This document shows, piece after piece, positions 16,970-26,060 of a stretch of DNA of 64,000 nucleotides. The position numbers were made by a program, and so were the translations under genes. This DNA comes from Myroides odoratus (lineage in GTDB: Bacteria; Bacteroidota; Bacteroidia; Flavobacteriales; Flavobacteriaceae): the NCBI RefSeq assembly GCF_001549985.1, contig NZ_LROZ01000018.1, positions 20,057 through 84,056 on the forward strand. The letters are read 5' to 3'. The notes below the pieces were generated by a model. It was not told the origin of the DNA. It saw only the letters and a program-made list of their open reading frames with translations, and did no database searches. Each line of letters opens with the position of its first letter. The stretch's first letter is position 1.

Positions 16970-19603
16970 TTATTTAAGACCAGCCAAGCTATGCTCAATA
17001 GTCGAAATTTTAGCTAATGCATCTGCTTCTTTTTGCTTTTCATTTGCTACAACTTGTTCCGGTGCTCCGCTAACAAATTTTTCATTTGATAGTTTTCCTT
17101 GTACTGATTTCAAGAATCCTTTCAAATATTTCAACTCCTCTTCTAATTTGGCAATTTCTTCCTCTACATTTACATTGCCTTCCATTGGAATAAAATACTC
17201 ATTCGATTTTACTCGGTAAGACAACGCTCCACCTACTTGATCATTCACGTATTCTACACTTACTACATTACCAAGTTTTGAAATAACACAATCAAAATAA
17301 GTAGATATCTTTTCGTTATTGATTATTTTCAAATCAATAGTATCCTTGAATGAAATGTTTTTATCTTTTCTAATGGTACGAATACCAGCGATTACTTCCA
17401 TTGCAAACTCAAACTCTTTGATTACATTTTCATCAAATGCTTTTGTTGCTGGCCATGAAGAGATTACCAAAGCTTGCTCTGCTGTACGCTCATTAATATG
17501 TTGCCAAATTTCCTCTGTCAAGAATGGCATAAATGGGTGCAACAATTTCAAGTTTTCCTCCAATAGTTCGATTACTTTAGTATAGGTTGCGCGATCTATA
17601 GGTTGTTGATATCCTGGTTTAATCATTTCTAAGAACCAAGAACAGAAATCATCCCATACCAATTTATAGATTGCCATTAAGGCATCTGAAATTCTGTATT
17701 TAGAGAAATGATCTTCAATTTCCACTAGTGTTTTTTGCAACTTCGCTTCGTACCAAGCTAAAGATACCTTCGCTGTTTCTGGTTGTTCTAATGCATCAGA
17801 AACTTCCCAACCTTTAATCAAACGAAATGCGTTCCAAACCTTATTGGTAAATGCTTTTCCTTGTGCACATAATTCTTCATCAAATAAGATATCGTTTCCT
17901 GCAGAAGCAGACAACAATAAACCTACGCGAACGCCATCCGCACCAAATTTATCAATTAATCCTAACGCATCCGGAGAGTTTCCTAATGATTTAGACATCT
18001 TACGGCGTTGTTTATCTCGTACGATTCCGGTGAAATACACATTCGTAAACGGTTGTTTTCCAGTATATTCATATCCTGCCATGATCATACGCGCTACCCA
18101 GAAGAAAATAATATCTGGACCTGTAACAAGATCATTTGTAGGATAATAGTATTTAAACTCTTCGTTTTCTGGATCAATCAATCCGTTGAATACAGACATA
18201 GGCCATAACCAAGAAGAGAACCACGTATCTAACGCATCTTCATCCTGTTTTAAATCTGCCACAGTTAAATCTGCTTTTCCTGTTTTAGCTTTTGCTAATT
18301 CAAGAGCTGCTTCTTTGGTTTCTGCAACGACAAAATCTTCTTTTCCATCTCCGTAAAAGAAAGCTGGAATTTGGTGTCCCCACCACAATTGACGAGAAAT
18401 ATTCCAATCGCGAATATTTTCCAACCAACTTCTATACGTACTGTTATAACGACTTGGATATAATTTCACATCTTCCGTTGTCATTACTGCATCTAGCGCT
18501 GGTTTAGCCAATTCTTCCATTTTCAAGAACCACTGATCTGATAAACGCGGTTCAATAACTGCTTTCGTACGCTCAGAAGTTCCCACATTATTCATGTAGT
18601 TTTCTACTTTGTCTAACGCACCAATGGCAGCTAATTCTGTTTCAATTTCCTTGCGAACCACAAAGCGATCTTTCCCCTTGTAGTGTAAACCTAAATCGTT
18701 TAGCGTTGCATCTGCATTGAAAATATCAATAATTTCCAAGTTGTGACGTTCCCCTAACTCTTTATCATTTACATCGTGTGCTGGTGTTACTTTCAAACAT
18801 CCTGTTCCGAATTCCATATCTACATAGTCATCGAAGATAATAGGCACTACGCGATTACAAATCGGCACGATTGCATTTTTACCTTTTAAATGTTGGTAAC
18901 GCTCATCATTTGGATTAATACAGATAGCAGAATCACCCAAAATTGTTTCTGGACGAGTTGTTGCAATCGTTAAATAATCTGAAGTTCCTTCGATTTGATA
19001 GTTTACGTGATATAGTTTTCCTTGGCGTTCTTCATAAATAACCTCTTCATCCGATAAGGTTGTTTTCGCTTCAGGATCCCAGTTCACCATACGATATCCG
19101 CGGTAAATCAATCCTTTATTATACAAATCAACAAACAACTTGATTACTTGTTGTGACATTTCTGGGTCCATCGTAAACTTTGTACGTTCCCAATCACAAG
19201 AAGCTCCTAGTTTTTTCAACTGATCTAAAATCACACCGCCATATTCCTCTTTCCATTCCCATGCGTGTTTCAAAAACTCTTCTCTAGTTAAGTCGTTTTT
19301 ATTGATTCCCTGCTCTCTCAATTTAGCGACGACTTTGGCTTCAGTTGCAATAGATGCGTGATCCGTTCCAGGGACCCAACATGCGTTTAGCCCTTTTAAA
19401 CGTGCGCGACGTATTAATACATCTTGAATTGTAACATTCAACATATGCCCCATATGCAATACTCCCGTTACGTTTGGTGGAGGTATTACAATGGTGTACG
19501 GCTGTCTTTCATCTGGTACAGATCGGAAAAAATTATTTTCCATCCAATACTGATACCATTTTTGCTCTACTTGCTTTGCGTCAAATTGTGCAGGAATTAC
19601 CAT
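16970..19603 (-). CDS. valS: Valyl-tRNA synthetase
   Basis: 877 aa, the normal length. Class I synthetase signatures are present: PPPNVTGVLHMGHMLN (HIGH motif, residues 40-55) and KMSKSLGNS, with the valine-specific editing domain between them (TTRPETILGD). The C-terminal coiled-coil arm NVEEEIAKLEEELKYLKGFL is the tRNA-contacting segment typical of ValRS. It has its own promoter candidate and a terminator. Confidence 0.98.
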   Translation of the reverse strand: MVIPAQFDAKQVEQKWYQYWMENNFFRSVPDERQPYTIVIPPPNVTGVLHMGHMLNVTIQDVLIRRARLKGLNACWVPGTDHASIATEAKVVAKLREQGINKNDLTREEFLKHAWEWKEEYGGVILDQLKKLGASCDWERTKFTMDPEMSQQVIKLFVDLYNKGLIYRGYRMVNWDPEAKTTLSDEEVIYEERQGKLYHVNYQIEGTSDYLTIATTRPETILGDSAICINPNDERYQHLKGKNAIVPICNRVVPIIFDDYVDMEFGTGCLKVTPAHDVNDKELGERHNLEIIDIFNADATLNDLGLHYKGKDRFVVRKEIETELAAIGALDKVENYMNNVGTSERTKAVIEPRLSDQWFLKMEELAKPALDAVMTTEDVKLYPSRYNSTYRSWLENIRDWNISRQLWWGHQIPAFFYGDGKEDFVVAETKEAALELAKAKTGKADLTVADLKQDEDALDTWFSSWLWPMSVFNGLIDPENEEFKYYYPTNDLVTGPDIIFFWVARMIMAGYEYTGKQPFTNVYFTGIVRDKQRRKMSKSLGNSPDALGLIDKFGADGVRVGLLLSASAGNDILFDEELCAQGKAFTNKVWNAFRLIKGWEVSDALEQPETAKVSLAWYEAKLQKTLVEIEDHFSKYRISDALMAIYKLVWDDFCSWFLEMIKPGYQQPIDRATYTKVIELLEENLKLLHPFMPFLTEEIWQHINERTAEQALVISSWPATKAFDENVIKEFEFAMEVIAGIRTIRKDKNISFKDTIDLKIINNEKISTYFDCVISKLGNVVSVEYVNDQVGGALSYRVKSNEYFIPMEGNVNVEEEIAKLEEELKYLKGFLKSVQGKLSNEKFVSGAPEQVVANEKQKEADALAKISTIEHSLAGLK

Positions 19604-19695
19604 TATTCTATAATTTAATTATTAAAAAAAAGAAAAAACATCAGGTCATAGAATAGAAAAACTATTTTTTCTGTTTTTATAACCTCAGTTTTATT

Positions 19696-19703
19696 TATCT
19701 TTG
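19696..19703 (+). promoter_or_regulatory. -7 box of the DUF1573 gene
   Basis: TATCTTTG on the plus strand, 121 bp before the start codon. No clear TTG partner is present. Confidence 0.45.
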
Positions 19704-19710
19704 TGTTGTA

Positions 19711-19718
19711 CAAAAGTA
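19711..19718 (-). promoter_or_regulatory. -7 box of valS
   Basis: Minus-strand TACTTTTG, 108 bp before the valS start. It faces the plus-strand box at 19696-19703 with only 7 bp between them, so the two initiation regions overlap. Confidence 0.45.
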
Positions 19719-19824
19719 ATTATTACTCGTCAATTATAAAAGTATATCTAAAATCGAATATGCGAAAAAAATTTGCGAGTTTTCGAAAAGTTTCTAATTT
19801 TACAGAACAACAAAAATTATAGTA

Positions 19825-20214
19825 ATGAAAAAATTAATAGCAGTATTCGCATTAGTTCTATCTAGTGCCTTATCATTCGCTCAAAGTGGTCCAAAAATTC
19901 AGTTCGCAGCTGAGAACAACACTATCGATTACGGAACGGTAATCAGAGGGAATGACGATGGATTACGTTCATTCGAATTCACAAACACAGGTGATCAACC
20001 GTTGATCATTACAAACGTACGTTCTACATGTGGATGTACAGTTCCTTCAAAACCAACTGAGCCAATCATGCCAGGTAAAAAAGGAAACATCGATGTGAAA
20101 TACAACATGAGCATCGGAAGAATCAGCCGTACCATTACAGTTGAATCTAATGCAGTAAACTACGAAAACGGTACAGTGCCTTTGAGAATTAAAGGTGAAG
20201 TTGTAGAGAAATAA
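19825..20214 (+). CDS. DUF1573 secreted protein
   Basis: 129 aa. The signal peptide (residues 1-19, ending LSFAQ) is followed by an immunoglobulin-like DUF1573 domain: DYGTVIRGNDDGLRSFEFTN and the conserved RSTCGCTVPSKPTEPI with its CGC. The family is frequent in Bacteroidota and is related to the ASPM-SPD-2-Hydin fold; function is unknown. It has its own terminator. The start has strong expression-type codon use. Confidence 0.93.
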   Translation: MKKLIAVFALVLSSALSFAQSGPKIQFAAENNTIDYGTVIRGNDDGLRSFEFTNTGDQPLIITNVRSTCGCTVPSKPTEPIMPGKKGNIDVKYNMSIGRISRTITVESNAVNYENGTVPLRIKGEVVEK

Positions 20215-20228
20215 TCTTTATCAGAACA

Positions 20229-20262
20229 TAAAAAAAGCCACTCAATTGAGTGGCTTTTTTTA
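20229..20262 (+). terminator. Terminator of the DUF1573 gene
   Basis: A perfect 30-bp palindrome (20231-20260) has AAAAAAGCCACTCA arms and a T-run. It also lies at the 3' end of the pseudogene on the other strand. Confidence 0.85.
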
Positions 20263-20272
20263 TGTTGAAATT

Positions 20273-20888
20273 TTATATTCTAAAACTAGTTACTTTTCCG
20301 TTCCCAACTTTATCAACCCAACCTTTCATCACTGAATTTCTTTTATTTCCTGCATAAGTAACTTCTCCTTTTACCTCAACTTGAGCCGTTTCACCTTGAT
20401 ATTGGAATGTTCCCCCTTCTTTATGTACATAAGTCGCTGTTACAATTGGGACACTAATTTCTGCACTTGAAGAAGATACTACAACAGCACTAAAGTCAAA
20501 ATCAAAATCTATTCTACTTGTAGAGCTACCAAATTAGAAGCTATGATTACCTGTAATATATGCGCTTGTAGAATTTATTGTATAATCCGTATCTCCTTTA
20601 TTACCTTCCTTTATGGAATCAATATTTTCATATTCAACCCCTTCATGGAACATCTTGAGCATCTTATCCAACTGTTCTATATCCATCTGCTCATATTCTG
20701 CTCTAAATGCTTTACTAGTTCGATCAACATTAGAATCAGGTGTCCATCCATACTTATCAAATACCTTAGTAGCCTCTTTTATTTTTAAATCTAATAAAAC
20801 TTCTTTTGTTAGTTGCTCTTGTACTATCCTTACTACATCCTGTAATAAAGACAGCTCCTAAAACAAATAGGATTAATGTTTTTTTCAT
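20273..20888 (-). pseudogene. Decayed lipoprotein gene (frameshift plus in-frame stop)
   Basis: The ATG at 20886-20888 opens a good lipoprotein signal, MKKTLILFVLGAVFITGCS. That frame ends soon after (at about 20774). A second frame takes over near 20815-20835, coding VQEQLTKEVLLDLKIKEATK and onwards, through YEQMDIEQLDKMLKMF, to a TAA at 20534-20536. The same frame then continues past this stop for about 85 codons of protein-like sequence (ending VDKVGNGKVTSFRI) to a stop at 20273-20275. So there is one frameshift and one nonsense codon in what was an about 200-residue lipoprotein. I do not recognise its family. Confidence 0.8.
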
Positions 20889-21017
20889 TGTCTGAAAATT
20901 TAAATTGTTACTTCTACTAAAGTAAATTTCATCTATAATTCAGACAATAACACACTCAAGTATTTCTAACAAAAACAACTACAAATCACATAGTTACAAT
21001 ATAAAAACAAAATCAAA

Positions 21018-21755
21018 CTACTTTCTAAACTCTTGATTATTAGTAATCGCTTGAGTAAAAAATTCAATGGCCTTGACCTCAACTTTTGCATCAAAACCTT
21101 TGATGTGTTTTTCATGGTGGATATCAGATCCTACAAAGTCGATTAAACCGTGTTGCAGCAAGTAGTTTGCCGCTTCTAATACATGTTTACCATAATAACC
21201 TGTTACCGATAATAGATTCAGTTGAAAAAGGCAACCTGCTTTTTTCAATTTCTTATACATGGCTGTATTTTGATGGTAAAAGTTATAGCGTTCTGGGTGA
21301 GCCAAAACAATATCATATCCATTGGACTTCAATTGAAATAAGATATCCATCAATTGAATAGGCGGATTCATATAGGACATTTCAACCAAAACGTAATTGT
21401 TCTTTAAGGTCAAAAGTTCTTTGTTTTCGATGCGTGGCAATAAACTTTCATCCATCAAATACTCTGATGCGACTCTTAATTCGATTGCTTTTGCTTCCTG
21501 GGGCAATTGTTCTTGTACCTGCTGGTATTGATTTAAAATACCTTCACGGGTATTTTCCCAAACCAAAGGTGTCGTATGTGGCGTAGCGATGGCTTGTTCA
21601 AAACCAAGGCTCTGCATAGAAGAAATAATATATTTTGTATCTTCAATTGTCTTCGCTCCATCATCAATACCATAAATCAAATGGGAATGAATATCCACAT
21701 AACCTTGAGGGATTAAACTTTTTAAAATCGGTTTAGATTTAAAAAATGAAAACAT
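21018..21755 (-). CDS. PHP-type tyrosine-protein phosphatase (CpsB/CapC/Wzb-like)
   Basis: 245 aa. PHP-domain metal ligands are visible: YVDIHSHLIYGIDDGAKT (residues 19-36, HxH plus D), the TPHTTP site, HPERY, and the C-terminal SDIHH. CpsB/CapC enzymes are manganese-dependent phosphatases that dephosphorylate the autokinase of capsule export. A Wzc-type kinase lies in this window at 45.0-47.4 kb, a plausible partner. It closes a run with porV-like and DUF4105 genes (17 bp gap). Confidence 0.88.
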   Translation of the reverse strand: MFSFFKSKPILKSLIPQGYVDIHSHLIYGIDDGAKTIEDTKYIISSMQSLGFEQAIATPHTTPLVWENTREGILNQYQQVQEQLPQEAKAIELRVASEYLMDESLLPRIENKELLTLKNNYVLVEMSYMNPPIQLMDILFQLKSNGYDIVLAHPERYNFYHQNTAMYKKLKKAGCLFQLNLLSVTGYYGKHVLEAANYLLQHGLIDFVGSDIHHEKHIKGFDAKVEVKAIEFFTQAITNNQEFRK

Positions 21756-21772
21756 AGCTTGTTATTTTTACT

Positions 21773-22888
21773 CTATACTTTTTGTCTATTTGTTTTAAAC
21801 TCTAAAAACAACGTTGCAAGAGTTAAACCATACAAAGGTAAGGTTATAATTAGCTTTTCTGAGAATAAATTTAAAACAACATATAAAATTAACAACAACA
21901 CAACAATTATACCTAAAATTCTTTTAATTTTCCCCTTATTTTTAACAAATGGAATAAAAAGTAAGATAGGATTACACAAAAAAACCACATTATTTAATAA
22001 TACTTCACTGTGTAGAGAATAAAATCCAACTAAAAGAAAAAATACGCCAAAAAGCCCCATAGCAATAAAATAAATGGAGCGAATGATGCGATTGATAGAC
22101 AACCCTAACACTACAGCACAAGCCAAAGAGGCAAACCAATAAGTATTCCACCATACATAATTCTCTACAGGTTTCGATTGAAAAACGACAAGCTCTTCTT
22201 TAACCAAAGGTTGATCTCCATTCATGGATTGAGCAAGCCCTGCTTGAAACTTATCTGGTAAGAATAACAAGGCAGAAGGATGATCGACTTTATTTCCAAA
22301 AATCAGGTTAATCCCTAATTTCTCAAAATAACGATCCTTTAAATAGGTATTTAAGATGGTGCGATAGTTTGCTTTATTTTCTTCTACATCAACTTTTACA
22401 GGTGTTGGTAGTACTTTATTCAGTACATCAACAACTTTAGTCGTACAGTTGTTGTCTATAAATTTATAAGTATAATAGCGATTTTCTTCTTTTAAGGATT
22501 CATTTAACAGACTCCAAACCTTTTGTTTTTGTACTTGAGACAAGTTTAATTCTTGCTCAACAACAGAGCGATTATCATAGGCATAATTCACTACAAAGCT
22601 TTCATACCCTTCATAATCGACAAAATAAAGCAAATCTCCCTTTACAAATTTTGCGTAGAAATTAGGTATTCTAAAATCGAATAATCCATAGTTATACACT
22701 CGGTCAATCCCCTCAGCTGGATCGTATACTCGAATGGCCGTATGTCCAAAAAGGGAATACAATTGCCCTCCTGTTCCACAAGTTAAAACGCTAATTTTGG
22801 CTCTATCTGACAATTGTCTATTTGCTGTATTTCCATAGCCCCATTGTATCATAAACAGAGCGAAGAACAGCATCATTATTCTTTTCAT
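21773..22888 (-). CDS. DUF4105 membrane protein
   Basis: 371 aa. After a signal peptide (1-20) comes a DUF4105 domain with ISVLTCGTGGQLYSLFGHTA (residues 33-52), YNYGLFDF, LYFVDYEGYESFVVNY and a conserved late FIDNNCTTKV (Asn-Asn-Cys). The last third has four hydrophobic segments (from about residue 250). The CGxxG and NNC features recall NlpC/P60-like or LPS-related enzymes, but function is unknown. It lies 3 bp after the PorV-like gene, clearly in one operon. Confidence 0.85.
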   Translation of the reverse strand: MKRIMMLFFALFMIQWGYGNTANRQLSDRAKISVLTCGTGGQLYSLFGHTAIRVYDPAEGIDRVYNYGLFDFRIPNFYAKFVKGDLLYFVDYEGYESFVVNYAYDNRSVVEQELNLSQVQKQKVWSLLNESLKEENRYYTYKFIDNNCTTKVVDVLNKVLPTPVKVDVEENKANYRTILNTYLKDRYFEKLGINLIFGNKVDHPSALLFLPDKFQAGLAQSMNGDQPLVKEELVVFQSKPVENYVWWNTYWFASLACAVVLGLSINRIIRSIYFIAMGLFGVFFLLVGFYSLHSEVLLNNVVFLCNPILLFIPFVKNKGKIKRILGIIVVLLLILYVVLNLFSEKLIITLPLYGLTLATLFLEFKTNRQKV

Positions 22889-22891
22889 TTT

Positions 22892-23968
22892 TTATTTTCT
22901 AAAAATTCCTAAATCTAATTTCAATGAGAATACATTGGAGTAAATAGCAGCACTTTGATCTCCAATATCGGTCAAGGCATAATCTACTTGGATGCCTTTA
23001 TAATGGAACCCTACTCCTATATTAGGCTGAAACTCCATTTTTTCAGTATTATCCATTTGCTTATTATGCTGAAAGTTACCTACCCCACCGCGAACGAATA
23101 CTAAATTAGCATACCCAAATTCGACCCCTAAGGAAGGCGTCATACTCATGGAACCGCTTGAAATCACGGCATTGGTTTCGGCAAATTCAACATGGAGTGC
23201 AAAAGCAGCTAACATATTTAAATCGCGGGTCAGTTTCACATTTTTAGCTACTCCTAGTTGTAATTTAGGCAATGTAATCTCTGTTGTTTCAGGCAATTCC
23301 TGATTCATTCCTTCAACGGCATTCTGTACTTTACTGTATTCTTTTTTATTGATATTCCACATATTATAGGTGGTTGTAATGTCTCGTGCCATCACCCCAA
23401 ACATCCAATCAGAATTGGTTTTGTACTGCACTCCAGCATCAAATCCAAATCCCCATGAATTGGCGAATTTTCCAATCACGCGGCGTACAACTTTAGCATT
23501 AACTCCATAGGTTAATCCTGGAATTGCCGTATTACGGGCATAAGAGAGTACAAAAGCATAATCTGCAGCAGAGAATAAACTGATGCGGTTGTAATCAATA
23601 TTTCCATGTTGATCGATTAACTCTGTGGTATTCATAATATCATCCACCCCAAATCGAATGATGGAGATTCCCAAAGCGCTTCTTTCATCCAAAGGCATAG
23701 CGAATGCTGCATAGTCATATTGGGCAATATTGGCAAAATAACTAGCATGCATCAAAGCTACTTGTTGCTCTTCCAATTGCATGAGTCCTGCAGGATTCCA
23801 ATAGACCGAATTCACATCTCCGCTTGAAGAAACCACACTATTTGCCATTCCCATCGCAACGGCATCAACACCAATATTCAAAAATTCATTGGAATATTTT
23901 CTTGCCTTTTGTGCATGAGCAGCAATTCCTATGCAAAGTAATAACGTACATACTGTTAGCTTTTTCAC
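22892..23968 (-). CDS. PorV/PorQ-family outer-membrane protein
   Basis: 358 aa. The signal peptide (1-19) is followed by the family opening FLNIGVDAVAMGMANSVVSS (residues 30-49) and DVNSVYWNPAGLMQLEEQQV, typical of FadL-like barrels in the PorV/PorQ group. The C-terminus ends in beta strands with a terminal FSLKLDLGIF. PorV shuttles T9SS cargo; many paralogues have other roles, so I name only the family. It is the first gene of a three-gene operon with DUF4105 and CpsB-like genes. Confidence 0.85.
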   Translation of the reverse strand: MKKLTVCTLLLCIGIAAHAQKARKYSNEFLNIGVDAVAMGMANSVVSSSGDVNSVYWNPAGLMQLEEQQVALMHASYFANIAQYDYAAFAMPLDERSALGISIIRFGVDDIMNTTELIDQHGNIDYNRISLFSAADYAFVLSYARNTAIPGLTYGVNAKVVRRVIGKFANSWGFGFDAGVQYKTNSDWMFGVMARDITTTYNMWNINKKEYSKVQNAVEGMNQELPETTEITLPKLQLGVAKNVKLTRDLNMLAAFALHVEFAETNAVISSGSMSMTPSLGVEFGYANLVFVRGGVGNFQHNKQMDNTEKMEFQPNIGVGFHYKGIQVDYALTDIGDQSAAIYSNVFSLKLDLGIFRK

Positions 23969-24055
23969 AAACCTTTATTTATTATTCATACTAAGTTGTA
24001 AAAATAGTAAAAAACTAAAAGGCTATGAAGATATTATTATTACTAAGTTTATGAT

Positions 24056-24063
24056 ACCTTTGT
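24056..24063 (+). promoter_or_regulatory. -7 box of pssA
   Basis: TACCTTTG, a perfect TAnnTTTG, 54 bp before the start codon. Confidence 0.5.
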
Positions 24064-24116
24064 ATAGGAAATCAAGTCCATTTATTTTAATATACAAAGA
24101 CTAAAATAAAACATAC

Positions 24117-24857
24117 ATGAAAAAACACCTTCCAAATTTCATCACTTTATTAAACTTAGCATCAGGATTAATTGCTTGTATCTATGCTTTTGACGACAAT
24201 ATTCACATGGCCTTTTTATGGGTCTGTATTGGTATTTTCTTCGATTATTGGGATGGATTTGTAGCGCGCATCCTCAATGTTAAGAGCGAATTAGGACTTC
24301 AATTGGATTCTTTAGCGGATATGGTAACAAGTGGTGTAGTACCCGGATTAATCATTTACAAACAGTTAGCTAATATTCAAGAGACGCAAGGGCCGTATAA
24401 CCTCACCCCTGAAACCTATTATATGGCTATTGTTCCGTATTTAGGTTTTCTAATCACATTGGGAGCTGCTTATCGTTTGGCAAAATTCAATATTGACACA
24501 AGACAAACAGATTCGTTTATTGGGCTACCAACTCCAGGAAATGCACTTTTTATCTTGAGTTTACCTTTAATCGTCAGTACAACTAGTTCTGAAGCTGTGA
24601 TTTCTTTCTTGAGCAATCCGTATGTATTAGTGATCATCAGTATATTGAGTGCTTATATCATGAATGCGGAGTTACCTCTATTTTCGCTAAAAATCAATCC
24701 TAAAAATTTAGGAGCTTATAAATTGCAATTGGGATTTGTAATCGTTTCAATTATTCTATTGATTGCTTTACATTACTTGGCAATTCCAATTATCATTTTG
24801 CTTTACATTTTACTTTCGGTGGTTAAAAATACCACAACGAAAAAAGAAATAGCTTAA
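24117..24857 (+). CDS. pssA: CDP-diacylglycerol--serine O-phosphatidyltransferase
   Basis: 246 aa with six to eight membrane helices. The CDP-alcohol phosphotransferase signature DG-x2-AR-x8-G-x3-D-x3-D is complete: DGFVAR followed by GLQLDSLAD (about residues 46-68). It makes phosphatidylserine, the precursor of phosphatidylethanolamine. The start LPNFITLLNLASGLIAC is typical of PssA. Cardiolipin synthase is encoded 5 kb away. It has its own promoter and a shared terminator. Confidence 0.95.
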   Translation: MKKHLPNFITLLNLASGLIACIYAFDDNIHMAFLWVCIGIFFDYWDGFVARILNVKSELGLQLDSLADMVTSGVVPGLIIYKQLANIQETQGPYNLTPETYYMAIVPYLGFLITLGAAYRLAKFNIDTRQTDSFIGLPTPGNALFILSLPLIVSTTSSEAVISFLSNPYVLVIISILSAYIMNAELPLFSLKINPKNLGAYKLQLGFVIVSIILLIALHYLAIPIIILLYILLSVVKNTTTKKEIA

Positions 24858-24891
24858 AAAAAGGGTCTGCAAATGCAGACCCTTTTTTTTA
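24855..24891. terminator. Bidirectional terminator
   Basis: AAAAAAAGGGTCTGC (24856-24870) pairs with 24875-24889. It lies between the convergent pssA and DUF3667 genes. Confidence 0.88.
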
Positions 24892-25620
24892 TTATTTTAG
24901 TAAAAGACTCAAAATGACTCCAACGACGACGATAACCACTTGAAACGTAACCATACCCAAAACATAACTGAGCAGGGCTTTGAAATAACTAAGGCGTGTT
25001 CCTTCATAAAACTGCCCAATACTCCACGTTAAATACACCAACATAATAAAGCCCATAATAAACTCGTTCAACAATGCTACTGTAGGGAAAGTAAAATTCA
25101 AGACAACATGAAAGGTATACAACAACATCCCTTGTGCCATCACTAAACTCATTACGACAAAGGTTTCATATAGATTATACTTGTAATCGCTAAAAAGAAA
25201 TTTCGTCCATAAAGTAATCGGCACTAACAACAATAAATTGGCGTATCCATAATTATTTTGTACCCAATAAAACAATTGATAGATCAAGGAATCACCATAG
25301 ATACTCTTGATCATTTCATTCTGTATTACATCTGTTTTAAAGTAATGCGAGATGAACGTATAAATCAAAGAGGTAAGAATAAGATACGTAATGGGTTTCG
25401 TTATCTTTTGTCGATCCTCTTGTATATACTCTCGAATTACTTTTCCCGGTCGGAGAAATAATTCTCTGGCTGTATAAAGGAAGCCTCTTTCATATCCAAT
25501 TAACTTCAATAGTTCTTGCGTAAGATAAGACTTATCAATACGGTGAATAACTAAGGGATTTCCACAACAACTGCAGAAATCACCTGAACTTTCGGTTTTA
25601 CAATTAGAACAACTAGCCAT
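24892..25620 (-). CDS. DUF3667 membrane protein
   Basis: 242 aa. An N-terminal zinc ribbon (CSNCKTESSGDFCSCCGNPL, residues 4-23) is followed by the DUF3667 segment ERGFLYTARELFLRPGKVIR and KPITYLILTSLIYTF, then five hydrophobic helices. The family is almost confined to Bacteroidota and has no assigned function. The gene starts 2 bp after the preceding small membrane gene, so they form an operon. Confidence 0.92.
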   Translation of the reverse strand: MASCSNCKTESSGDFCSCCGNPLVIHRIDKSYLTQELLKLIGYERGFLYTARELFLRPGKVIREYIQEDRQKITKPITYLILTSLIYTFISHYFKTDVIQNEMIKSIYGDSLIYQLFYWVQNNYGYANLLLLVPITLWTKFLFSDYKYNLYETFVVMSLVMAQGMLLYTFHVVLNFTFPTVALLNEFIMGFIMLVYLTWSIGQFYEGTRLSYFKALLSYVLGMVTFQVVIVVVGVILSLLLK

Positions 25621-25622
25621 GT

Positions 25623-25871
25623 TTATTTTAAATTGCGAAGTTTCAATTCTTTTTCAATGGATTTATAATCTTGTCCACTCTTCAGTAAAATAAAAACAAA
25701 AAACAAAGGGAAGAACGTAAAAAAGTCTACGCCTTTTTTATAGGTATTATAAAGGGAAACTCCTATAAATGCACCAATAATAGCAGCATTAATTAAATAA
25801 TATGTTCTCGCCTTTTTTCCTTTTTCGATTAAGGCTTCATCCGTTAATGCTTTTATTTCTTCTTCTTTCAT
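25623..25871 (-). CDS. Small two-helix membrane protein
   Basis: 82 aa. An acidic start MKEEEIKALTDEALIEKGKK is followed by two hydrophobic helices (about 25-42 and 50-65) and a charged tail YKSIEKELKLRNLK. Similar short proteins sit beside membrane genes in other Flavobacteriaceae; I do not know a function. It is transcribed ahead of the DUF3667 gene from a promoter near 25966. Confidence 0.75.
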   Translation of the reverse strand: MKEEEIKALTDEALIEKGKKARTYYLINAAIIGAFIGVSLYNTYKKGVDFFTFFPLFFVFILLKSGQDYKSIEKELKLRNLK

Positions 25872-25962
25872 CTATATGGTTTTTATAACACCTAATGCTA
25901 CGCTCTACTGCATTAGATCAACGGTTCAAGACAAATACCTAAACAATCGTTTTTATTTCATC

Positions 25963-25970
25963 CAAATGTA
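25963..25970 (-). promoter_or_regulatory. -7 box of the small membrane protein/DUF3667 operon
   Basis: Minus-strand TACATTTG, 91 bp before the start codon; the -33 element is unclear. Confidence 0.45.
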
Positions 25971-26030
25971 TAAAAAACCACAACACAAAATAAAATCACG
26001 GCATCAAACCTATTGAAAAAAAATGGGTTC

Positions 26031-26060
26031 AAAAAAAAAAGTAACCTTGCGGTTACTTCT
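26031..26060 (-). terminator. Terminator of the NYN gene
   Basis: An 8-bp stem AAGTAACC/GGTTACTT with a GCAA tetraloop is followed by ten Ts on the minus strand. The stem includes the stop codon of the gene. Confidence 0.8.
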
